From Fonticula-like sp. SCN 57-25 (lineage: Eukaryota > Nucleariida > Rotosphaerida), in contig MEDX01000087.1 in the NCBI GenBank assembly GCA_001724245.1, positions 1 through 20,989 of the forward strand: a stretch of DNA of 20,989 bases. Reading direction: 5' to 3'. A program made the translations under genes and the position numbers. The stretch's first letter is position 1, and every line of letters starts with the position of its first letter. Below the pieces are notes generated by a model. The model saw only the letters and a list, made by a program, of their open reading frames with translations, did no database searches and was not told where the DNA came from. Positions 9,838 through 18,625 of this stretch are shown here, in pieces.

Positions 9838-10217
9838 GGCCCAGAGACTGCCGGATCGGGCGCGGCCACCAACAAACGCGGGATTCTAAGTATGGTGCGA
9901 CCAAAGTGACACGGTGATTATAGGTCACTTGGATCCATAGATTTGGAATGTGGATGGTCACTCGTCGCACACCTCGGCGATAAGTGTAGATGACGCGATC
10001 AAGTGGGCGGAGCGGCAGCCTAGCACACGCTCTTCCTGTACTACGGCCGCATAGCTGTCGTACTTTTGTTGCATTCTGAGCATAACGAGACACGGTGAGC
10101 TGAGGCTCGTATCGGTAAATCATAAGCGGACGCCGTCACCCCTGGCGGACGCTGACGTTGCATTTAACTCTATAAAGTCACTCTCTCTGCTACCGCGGCT
10201 GGATCTCTCATGACGCG
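9838..10217. promoter_or_regulatory. Divergent spacer upstream of the myosin, with four GTCACT/AGTGAC motifs
   Basis: I see no gene in these 380 bp between the myosin start and the small plus-strand ORF. It holds GTCACT at 9924-9929, 9957-9962 and 10177-10182, and its complement AGTGAC at 9905-9910. The first two make an inverted pair (AAGTGAC 9904-9910, GTCACTT 9924-9930). A larger imperfect inverted pair joins GTGCGAC (9895-9901) to GTCGCAC (9964-9970). Repetition suggests a transcription factor site, but chance is not excluded for a hexamer. Confidence 0.4.
10171..10177 (+). promoter_or_regulatory. TATA-like box
   Basis: TATAAAG lies 41 bp upstream of the ATG at 10218 and is followed by a pyrimidine-rich stretch (CACTCTCTCTGC), a usual initiator-like setting. 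It supports transcription of the small plus-strand ORF or of a longer transcript leading into the ERV41-like gene. An out-of-frame ATG at 10210 opens a short overlapping frame that stops before 10280. Confidence 0.4.
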
Positions 10218-10496
10218 ATGGCTGCCTTTGAGGAACATGGTTCCGGGGAGGAGCACTGCGTACTCGCGCATGTGAACGAGCAAGGCGTGGAGGTTCACAC
10301 CCATCCGCCGCGGTTCCAATTGCTCGACTGCCTCCTTCCAGAATGGCTTTCGCGATTCTTTTTGGCCCTGCTCGGCGTAACACTTTCGCCAGCGACCTTA
10401 TCAGACCATTTCGAGCCGTTGTTAAGCGTGTCGCTGTTTGGCTTTACTGTCGCGCTGTCCGTGGAGAACGACAGAGGGATTCAGGTTGTGGGTTGA
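10218..10496 (+). CDS. Small hydrophobic protein, unrecognised (92 residues)
   Basis: Not recognised. The frame runs from an ATG in a GACGCGATGG context to a TGA. The N-terminal ~30 residues are acidic and His-containing. Two hydrophobic stretches follow (around WLSRFFLALLGVTL and LLSVSLFGFTVAL), which suggests a small membrane protein with one or two segments. An alternative end exists: removing a possible 44-nt intron (10485-10528, donor GTTGTG, acceptor TTGCAG) would give a tail ending VWPYY at a stop in 10544-10546. That donor does not fit the local GTRCG habit. I considered small GPI-anchor or dolichol-phosphate synthase subunits and found no match I could defend. A TATA-like box 41 bp upstream favours a real gene. 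Confidence 0.4.
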   Translation: MAAFEEHGSGEEHCVLAHVNEQGVEVHTHPPRFQLLDCLLPEWLSRFFLALLGVTLSPATLSDHFEPLLSVSLFGFTVALSVENDRGIQVVG

Positions 10497-10538
10497 TTAT
10501 TATGATTGTAGATAGCCGTCGCTTGCAGGTTTGGCCTT
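10497..10538 (+). other. Start of the spacer downstream of the small ORF
   Basis: Short stretch after the small ORF's stop. It contains the possible alternative 3' splice site TTGCAG at 10523-10528. The spacer up to 10715 otherwise contains the hairpin and repeat listed next and no further gene. Confidence 0.4.
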
Positions 10539-10569
10539 ATTATTGAGCCATTTGCAACAATAATGGCTC
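10539..10569 (+). other. Two overlapping, mutually exclusive hairpins
   Basis: Stem A pairs ATTATTG (10539-10545) with CAATAAT (10558-10564). Stem B pairs GAGCCATT (10545-10552) with AATGGCTC (10562-10569) around a 9-nt loop. The arms overlap, so only one can form. The position suits a 3' end or a processing signal of the upstream ORF. Confidence 0.5.
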
Positions 10570-10654
10570 TTTTGTTTCAGTAAACACAAGTGCATATTGT
10601 CATTTATAGTAGTCTGTTGAAATACATCTTTGCTGCATTGTCCTACAAGTGTCC

Positions 10655-10682
10655 CTTGACTTCTGCTTGACTTCAGCTTGAC
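10655..10682 (+). repeat. 11-bp direct repeat upstream of the ERV41-like gene
   Basis: CTTGACTTCTG (10655-10665), CTTGACTTCAG (10666-10676) and CTTGAC (10677-10682) follow each other without gaps, 34 bp before the ATG at 10716. It may be a tandem protein-binding site or part of the 5' leader. No TATA box is seen nearby. Confidence 0.55.
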
Positions 10683-10715
10683 CAGCAATCTGCCCCTGAA
10701 TCACACCCTATTGCA

Positions 10716-11908
10716 ATGGAGGTCAGCGAATCGAGGTCGCGGCGGCGGTTCCGCGACATTGATGTGTTTCCCAAAGTAGAGGAAAACTATCAGCAGCGCA
10801 GCTCATGGGGAGGCCTTGGTATGTTTTGTTTCTTTTTTCGATCGCGCCGTTCTAACTTGACCCAAAGTGACGACGGTCGTCATCGGCCTTGTGCTTGTGA
10901 TCATGGTGAGCGAACTGCTCTTCTTTGAGAGCAAGGTCCTCACGTACCAGTACTCTGTTGACCCCGCTGCCTCTGGCCAGCTTCAAGTGAATATGGACAT
11001 TTCGATTGCGATGCCCTGCGACGCGATCACAATCTCCGCAGCCGATGTCGCCCATACCGCCTTCAACATCCAACCCTTCATCAGGCGGGAGCCGACGGCT
11101 TTCAGCGCCATCGACTTCACCGGAGGTATCGATTTCAACAAGCTGGAAGGCGGCGTGTCGTCGCTTATCCGCGCTGCGCGGAGAGCGCGCGAGCAAAGGG
11201 AAAAGGGCGGCGCCATCGCGGGATGCCGTCTGCATGGCGTCTTTTACATCAACAAGGTGGACGGCCTCATCTCGATCGCCCCAGCCGGGCACGGCGGCGG
11301 CCACGGGCACGGAAAGCACGTTCCTCACAACCGTATGGGATACTCAACGCGCATTTATTCTTTGATATTTACCTGTTTTTGATAGTTATGAACGTCACGC
11401 ACCGCATCGATCGCCTTTCCTTTGGCGAGAACTTTCCCGGCGTGATCAACCCGCTTGACGGCGCCGTCGAGGTCGCCGACTCGCGTGCGTCTCTTGAGAC
11501 TTTTTTTCTCTGTTTCCTGATTTGTTTCTTTATTCGCAGCGTTCTACATGTACCAGTACTTCCTTTCGCTGGTCCCGACCGTCTACCAGGACTCGCGCGG
11601 CAACCTGCTGCACACGAACCAGTACGCCGTGACGGACCACGCGCGCGAGGTGGACCACTCCAAGGGGAGCCACGGCACGCCAGGCCTCCTCTTCAAGTAC
11701 AGCATAGAAGCGATTCGCGTGACCATTCAGGAGCAGCCGTTCTCGTTCCTGCACACCCTCACGCGCCTCTGCGGTATCATCGGTGGCGTCTTTGCGACCG
11801 CGGGTGCGTCCGCCGACGAGCACAATAGTAGCAGAGCTAACTTTTCTTAATTTAGGTATTATCCACAGACTGGGAGGCGGCCTCCTGGGCCTCGTCAAGG
11901 GCAACTGA
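10716..11908 (+). CDS. ERV41: Erv41/ERGIC2-family COPII cargo receptor
   Basis: Family role: a two-spanning membrane protein that cycles between ER and Golgi in COPII/COPI vesicles, works with Erv46 and retrieves or sorts cargo. Exons: 10716-10818, 10868-11332, 11386-11484, 11540-11803 and 11856-11908, giving 327 residues (yeast Erv41 is about 350). The N-terminus has the family hallmark DVFPKVEENYQQRSSWGGL. The first membrane segment is about 35-54. The lumenal domain begins LQVNMDISIAMPCD and holds the conserved block THRIDRLSFGENFPGVINPLD and then YQYFLSLVPTVYQ. The second membrane segment, near RLCGIIGGVFATAG, lies close to the C-terminus. A His/Gly-rich stretch (GHGGGHGHGKHVPH) occupies the place of the fungal GHGY...HVPH segment. 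The protein ends LVKGN, without a dilysine signal. It is convergent with the NO VEIN-like gene, 71 bp apart. Confidence 0.93.
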
Positions 11909-11979
11909 AAAGCCGCGCGGCGGTTCTTTGTTTCAAAAGAGCGAAGTTTATGTATGATAATGAAAACAAGGATACACAA
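11909..11979. other. Convergent 3' spacer
   Basis: These 71 bp between two convergent stop codons must serve both 3' ends. They are AT-rich in the second half (TATGTATGATAATGAAAAC). No hexamer AATAAA is seen on the plus strand. Confidence 0.4.
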
Positions 11980-14900
11980 TCACTGTTGAATTGACTGTTC
12001 AAAAATGGCGCGCGTCCGAACGTGCAAATTGTAATTGTCGACGCGCAGCTCGATGAGCCCCTCCTTCCTGAGCTGCTCCGGGTCGTCGAGCCAGTGCAGG
12101 ATGCGCGCCGGCTCGGGCTGTAGCGTGACGACCACGATGACGTAGTGCACGCCCGCCTTGTCCGAGTGCTGATTGGCCACGCGCCACTCATTGTCGCTGA
12201 TAATGAGCATGCGCTTCCACTGGGACGCCTGGCCCTTGACTTCAAACATGTAGCGGTCGCCGCGCGGCCCGATCGACCCTTCGCTGTCGACGTACTCAAA
12301 GTCATACCCGAGCCTGTTGTTGCCTTCACCGAGCTCGGGGTAGTGGTGTTCGCGCGTGCGCGACACCCAATTGTGCTCGGTAAAGTTGGCCGCGTGCTCT
12401 GTGGAGACGACAAATGTCAGCAAAAAACTAGAGCAGAATAGATAGTAAAATGGCGCACGACGCATGTACTCGAGGAAAAAGATTTCGGCGATGGCGCCCA
12501 AGTGCGAGTCGAGCATGTTTGTTGTTATCATTTCGTCCATGGATGACCCCTTGTTTGACGTCTCCATCTCAAAGCGACCAAGGATAGGCTTGAGGCCGCG
12601 CATCGCCGACATTTCGCCCTGCAGCTCAGAAGGCCGCGTGTTGGGCGTCCCGGCGGCGAACTCGCGGTGCAGCGACTCGGGCGTCATGTCGAGGAAGCGC
12701 GGGCGGTCGCCGCTCATAAAGGCATCCGACTCGCGGAAGTTGGACGGCAGACGCGGGCGGTCAAGCGCGGTCGGCGGCAGCTCCATCTCGAGGAACTTGC
12801 GGCCGTGAAACTCGCGGTTGCGTTTCTCGCCAGATTCAAACTGATAATAGCAATAGTATGAGTATGGCGTCTAAAGCGGCACGGAGAGCGGCAAAACACG
12901 CACTGATTGACCTTCGCGGCCCGGGCCGGGGAAAGGCCTGCGGTTACTCGACTCGGAAAACATTGAGCGGTGCTGCTCGTACAGGAGCCGCGAGCGGTCC
13001 GTCTGGCTCATGTCGCGGATCTTGCCCAGGTCGGGGAGCGCGCGCGCGCGGCTGGAAAACTGAGACCAGATGCGTCAGTCAAGCTAAAGTCGAGAAAAGT
13101 ACAGAAATGCGTACCGGATCGCCGAAAAGGTCGTCATCGTCGCTATACTCGCCCTCAATGTCGCCCTCGATACGTGGCGCGCGCGAAAACTGCCCGTCAC
13201 TCGCTTCGTCGTGCAGGATGGCTCCTCGCCCGCGCCTCGGCGAGTCAAAGCGCCGCTCTCCCTGAAAGCGCCCGGCCCCGCGCCCGCGCATGGGCCCCCG
13301 CTGCACGTCGTGCCCCGTGCCTTCATGCTTGCCGCGCACGTGGTACCCCTCGTAGTTTTCGGCGCTGCGGACGGCCATGACGCGCTCGTAGTGGCTGTTG
13401 CACTGCTCGTTCCACTTTTCAACGTCCTCCGAGGTGCCCACGCGCTCGACGGTGAGGTCGCTCGAGAGCATCTTGATCATTGTCGGCCTGCAAAGCAGTG
13501 AGCACACGGCGCGCACTACCGAATGAAGCGTACGTTGAGAGGGTGTGCAAAAGCAGGTCCATGGGAATGCCGGTGATAAAGTTGAGAATGTCAAAGTTAA
13601 TGGCGAGGCGGCCGTTCCGTTCGGCGTCGACAAAGAGCATTGGCGGGCGCTTTTTCTTGGCCCTAGCGCACACGTAAGTAAACAAAACCATAAAAAGGCG
13701 GCCGTACTCTTGCAGGAAAAAGAGCTCTGGCGTGTCTGCCTCGGCGATCTGCTGCTTGCGCACGCGGAGGGATCGACGCACCATGAGGTCGCGGACGTCG
13801 TACACGAGCAGGTGGTTTGCCAGCCCCTTGAACCTCTCCTGCACGTCGATCTGTGCCTCGGTCGTCCCCTCCTCCTGCTTGACGTGCAGGCCGAGCACGA
13901 GCGAAATGGCGCGGCGGTACATGATTGACTTTGCGTGGTTGATGGCCGGAGCCGTCTTCCAGACCATCCAGGACGACATGAACGCCGACGCCGGGATTGC
14001 GTCGAGCGAGAGAAGCAGCGTTGGCGCCCACTGCGAGATGAAGCGGTCAATGATGCCCGTCGGGAAGAGCATCTCTTTTTGCAGGACCTCGCCGAATGCG
14101 GTCCACACGGCGGGGTTGTCGAGGAACACGGGGCGGCTGAGGTCAGCGACCTGCGCAAGGAGCCACACGCGCGCGCCTTCCTGCGCGCCCTCAAGCAGCA
14201 GCGGCAGACCGACCAACTCGGTCAGGCTCGCACTGTCGTCTGTTTCGAGTACCGTGTTGATCGAGCGGTACACGTGGGCGAGCGTCGTGAGCGTCTCGTT
14301 CTCCGCATCGAGCGTGTCGGCCGCGCGGTCCGCCTGAAGCTCCGCGAGCCGCTCAGGCGCAAGCAGCGGCAGCGCCTTGAGCTTCCGCATGGCAGTCGTG
14401 TGGTCGGCCAGCGTGAGCGTCTTGCTGACAAGGAAAACGGTTGTGAAAAGCGCCTCGAACGCGGGGTCGACGGCGGAGGCCAGCACGAGGCCGGCGTGGC
14501 GGGCGATGGCGGCGTCGCCGCTCCAGCGCGCAAGGTCACGCGGCACGAGCATGTCGTCTTCCGTGCCTGGCACCGCGGCATTCATCCAGAGGTAGGGGAG
14601 CGCAAACTGGATGCCTTCAAGGTCGCCGCGGAGCAGCGCGCGGTGCAGCTGTGCGTACAGGGCGTGCCACGTGGTGGGGTTGGGGCACTTGTGCTCGGCG
14701 ACCTGCATAAGGCACTCGCACATCTCCTGCGGCGTCTGCTTCCAGGCAATGCCGAGAAGGTCGAGAAGCGGCTCGCGCTCAATGGGAACGGCGGCGTAGT
14801 GAATGTACTCGCCACAGAGCGCCTCAAAGTGGCGCTAAAGAGTGTCAGCAAAAGCACGATATACATCATTGAGCGTACACGCGAATAGAGACGCTTGCGA

Positions 14901-17900
14901 CTGTAGCGCGTTCCGTCCTCGGCAAAAGGTTTCAGCGACTCCAGTCTCTCACGAATACGCGGCGTGTCGAAAAAGACGTGGAACCACTCATCGACAACCG
15001 AGATGAGGCGGCAGTACGCGTCAAAGTCTTCCGCGGCCGCGTCCAGCAAACGATCCAGCTCGGCGGACGGCACAACAGACTCGTCCGGCTGCAGCAAAAG
15101 GCGAGGATAGCGACCAATACCAAGCTGTAAGCAACGTTTAGCAACTTTAACTAGCACTGCTACCGCGCGCGTACCTTTGCCAAGAATGTGATCCACTCGT
15201 CGAGCCCATCTCCGTCCGACGGCAAAAGTGCCATGAATCCGGCATCCGCGACGCGCACTTCACACACGCCGTCAAAGACGGGCCTCACGTGCGGGAGGTA
15301 GAGGTCGATTGGCCGGCAGAGCTGCCCGCGCTGGTCCGGAACCAGCAGCAGTGAGCCAAGGGCCTCGGCGGGCTCCTCCGACCCCGTATCCAGAAGGCTG
15401 ACGTGCCGGCGGACGTACTCGAGGAGCAGCCAGAACGCCTTGCGCGACGGCGCGCTCTGCGGTAGGATCTGCACGACAAACTTGGCGAGCGTGCGGTCGT
15501 CAGGGACGGCGATGCCGAGCCGTGCCAGAAAGGTCGTTGTGCGGCTGTTGACCGTCTCAGGGTCCATGAGATGCGGCGCCGCCCACGCGCGCAACGCATC
15601 GGCGTCCGGCGGCAGAGATTGAAAGATGGCCGCTTTCCTGTCGTGCAGCGCCACCAGCGAGCCGTCGGCGAGGCGAAGACACGCCGTCTTAGCCAGCTCG
15701 ACCGCGTGCTCGTCCAGGTCATCCAGGCGGGTCTGCAGGAGCTCGTAGACCGTAGCGAGGCTCTCAGACGGCTTACTGGCCAGAGGGACTGCCTTGAGCC
15801 ACGCGACCACATCGCCGACGCCAAGCTCGCGGACGTGCAGCTTGCGCATCGCCAGGTTGCGGTCAAACGACTCGGCGACCCACTCGCGGCCAACGGCAAC
15901 CAAAAGCTCTTCGTTGCTGATGAGGTTCTCTGCGCTACGGTAAGTCACCAAGCGCTCGCTATTTGTGCGTACCGTATCCTGGCGCTGTCAGGAGCACGTC
16001 TTTTGGGGCGGCGAGCTTGCCCGACACGGTCGGGATGCACGCCTCCGTCGCGATGAGGTTCCACAGCTGCTCGACCATGGCGCGCCAAAAGTTGTCCGAA
16101 ACGTCGTCGGGAGACGGCAGGAACACATGCATGAGCGAGCGCACGTGCTCGTCGGCGTGCAGGCACTCGACGAAAAAGGGCGCAATCTGGTCGCGCAGCC
16201 AAAGATTGACCGGCTTGCCGTGGTGAATATCCTGCCGCGACGTCACAAGCTCAAAGTCGGCCTGCACGATAAAGCGCAGGCCGGCCTGTTTCACAGGGAG
16301 GTAGCAGAACACAAACTGGCCGGGGTACGTCGACCCGGGCGGGAGGACGGGGAAGGCAAGCGCAAGCTCGGCGACCATCGGGCGCGACTCGTCCTGCAGC
16401 AAAAAAGGCGGCACAGTCAAGCGCTTGCGATGAACCCTGCACACAAAAAGGCAAGTTAATACACTCTTCGCGTCTATTTTGAACGCATTTTTACGTACTT
16501 GAAGTTGAGCCGCGAGTGCTCGCCGGTGGCCATGTTTCGAATCGAAAGAGTCGTCAGCAGGTCTTCGCGGGGCGACACAAGCTCGATTTCCTTGGCAAAC
16601 GACGTCTCGACGCCGTCGTCATTGAGCGAAATGAGCGTGACGCCGAGTCGACGGAGGCGACGAAGAAACAAGAGGATGTGGTCGACGCCGCCGACGTCGG
16701 CCATGATCTCCTTGTCGAGCTGGTGGTCGGCGCGCAGCGGCAAAAAGATGCGCGTGTCCTTCCACCCGCTACCGTCCTCTGCAAACTGCCACGTCGGGAC
16801 AAGGGAGGCCAAGTCGCCGTCGGACAGGTTGGACGCCGGCTGCGGAACAATGTGTCCCAGCGGCGCCTGCGAGTCAAAGTTGAATGCAAAATTGCGCGAA
16901 AAGATAAACGGCCGGTCAGAAACTTTAAACACCGACTTGAAGCCAACGCCCTTGCGGCCAATGTGCACTTCGGCGTCCGTCTTGGTGGAGCCGCCAATGT
17001 CGCACAGCGCGACCACGTTGGCATTGCGGAAGCCAACCTCGTTGTTGGACGAGAGCACATAGCCACCCGTGGGCCGCAGATTAAGCTCGAGGTGAAAGCT
17101 CGGGAGAACCTGGCTCTCGTACGAGTTGTCGTCGGCGTTCTGGATGAGCTCGACCACAAAGCGCGATGATGACGAGTAAATGTCGGACGCAAGCTTCTGG
17201 ATCGCGCTTGTGAGCGTTGTGTGCAAACTCGAAAGGCACCCGCTCATGTGCGGCGGAATGTCCAGGTCAAAACCGCGACGGCGGCGCAGCCAGGCAATGA
17301 GGTCGCGTGGGTTGAGCGCCTCAATGTCGCTCTTGGAAAGGTTCTCGGTGATCGGGGGCGATGCGTCGGGAGGCGAGGGTGCAGCGGCGGCCGCGACGAC
17401 AACACTAGTTGACGGTTCAGCAGAGACACTGACAGGCGCAGTGTGTGGCTGGCTCACAGGCAATGCTGGCGCTACAGCGGCAGCGGCGGCGGCTCGCTGG
17501 GCGCGAAGGAGCAGATGTTCGAGGCGCTCCTTCTCCCCCATCATGTCTTTCAGCTGCTCTTGGCTGCGCTCCAGTTCAGCGTCAAGCGCTTCAATGCGTT
17601 GTTCGGCGTCCTTCAAGCGACCTGCGTAAATCTCGACGGTGGCTTGATACTGCTTGAGCACCTCCTCGGTGACGCGCTCGTCCGTCGCGGCGATCTGCGA
17701 CGCCAGCGTTTCCATCTTTTTTACGGTGAGCATCGTCTTTTCGTGCCAACCACGCTGTTTTTCAAGTCGCGTCGTGCGAAGGCGCATTTCGGCCAAGTAG
17801 GCAACCTGCGCGATCGCCGTCGCATTCAAAAATTCAGTCATTGCCCTACCACATGTGTGAGAAAGTGGCCACGTGAAGGGGAGAGAGCGCGCACTTTTCC

Positions 17901-18397
17901 GCCTGGGCTTGCGCCCGTGCCGCGCCGGGGAACCGGTTCACTGCTACCAATGGCGTGCTGTGCTCAAGCGAGCGGCAAATGCTTTCTAGCTGCTGATGCG
18001 AGGTCAGCATTGCTACCATCCGCTCCTCGAGCAGCGCATAGCGTGGCAGGTCGATCTTGAGCGAGTGAAGATGCGCATCCGCAGCCGCTTGCAGGTACAC
18101 CTCCACGTCGTTTGTCAAAGCAAGGTCACACGCAATCTTTCCGTTTGCATCGCGCATGTCGAGGGGAGCCCCCAGCCGTACGAGAAGGCGCGCGATCTCA
18201 TAGTAGCCGAGGCACGCGGCCCAATGCAGCGGGGTGCGACCTATCGAGTCGACCTCGGCCAGCACTTCGGCGCTGTTGGCCAATTGCGCCACGCGCTCAA
18301 ACTGACCGTCAGCGACTGCATGGTGAAGGATCGAGGCGGAGCTATCCTCCTTGAGCTCTCCCGCCAAGTGCGCGATCGACTCGTCCTCGTCCTGCAT
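11980..18397 (-). CDS. Ankyrin-coiled-coil-NO VEIN-like GHKL ATPase with PD-(D/E)XK-like C-terminus
   Basis: Exons on the minus strand: 18397-17895, 17845-16499, 16436-15973, 15929-15175, 15124-14879, 14834-13708, 13662-13534, 13487-13115, 13059-12904, 12870-12459 and 12398-11980, totalling 1976 codons plus stop. Residues 1-167 hold ankyrin repeats (GRTPLHWAACLGYYEIARLL). A coiled coil spans about 185-285. The Hsp90/sacsin-type ATPase follows, with N-box ELIQNADDN near 400 and lid/G motif STKTDAEVHIGRKGVGFKSV near 455-472. The middle is a long helical region typical of NO VEIN proteins. An Arg/Gly-rich patch (MRGRGAGRF, SPRRGRG) and an acidic YSDDDDLF segment end near 1648. The C-terminus is the NO VEIN domain (DUF3883), with GYDFE and FEVKG as D and ExK residues of a nuclease-like fold. 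The biochemical function is unknown; family members are linked to development and stress. The ankyrin part could be a separate gene ending with TAG at 17846-17848; then the ATPase starts at ATG 17841. The joined model needs the 49-nt intron 17846-17894. The 45-nt intron 13663-13707 is also optional. Confidence 0.85.
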
Positions 18398-18599
18398 CAG
18401 CACGCTGACTCACTGAATTGGTGTGATTGGTTGATTTTTGAGGAGTAGGCCGATTCGACCAATGGAGCTTTCGAGCAGAAGCAAGTGCACAATATGGGTA
18501 TGCCACACTTTATATGTTGCAAATTTATGGCAACGCAGATACAAAATCGTATAGAAGATGGGCGTTAAGCCAAAACCTATTATATACAAACAATAAATT
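18398..18599 (-). promoter_or_regulatory. Promoter region of the ankyrin-NO VEIN gene and 3' end of the SPX gene
   Basis: Read on the minus strand, TATAAAG lies at 18514-18508, about 110 bp before the ATG at 18397. Two CCAAT boxes (plus-strand ATTGG at 18417-18421 and 18426-18430) and one in the other orientation (18459-18463) lie between it and the ATG, where they may be leader sequence or true boxes of a closer start site. The part near 18600 is T-rich 3' sequence of the SPX gene. No gene is seen. Confidence 0.4.
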
Positions 18600-18625
18600 G
18601 TCAAATGAGCCTCATCGTCAAATGA
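18600..18625 (+). repeat. Direct repeat GTCAAATGA spanning the SPX gene's stop codon
   Basis: GTCAAATGA occurs at 18600-18608 and again at 18617-18625, 17 bp apart. The second copy contains the stop codon (18618-18620, minus strand) of the SPX-phosphatase. It may be a small local duplication of the gene's end. Confidence 0.5.

Noticed and set aside
9722-10123. Minus-strand frame overlapping the myosin start and its spacer
   Set aside because: It is in another frame than the myosin first exon and shows no domain or splice link to it.
10285-10305. A tRNA T-arm-like GGTTCACACCC
   Set aside because: The invariant A of the T-loop is missing and no acceptor, D or anticodon arms fit around it.
10120-10383. 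87-residue minus-strand frame opposite the small plus-strand ORF
   Set aside because: Arg/Ala-rich composition, no recognisable motif, no promoter-like sequence, and it overlaps the TATA-like box of the plus strand.
13935-14888. 317-residue open frame on the plus strand
   Set aside because: It is antisense to the middle of the NO VEIN-like gene, composition-driven and without recognisable motifs.
17839-17848. Two separate genes 4 bp apart (ankyrin protein, then NO VEIN ATPase)
   Set aside because: An operon-like gap is very unlikely here; an in-frame 49-nt intron explains it better. Kept as an alternative in the feature entry.
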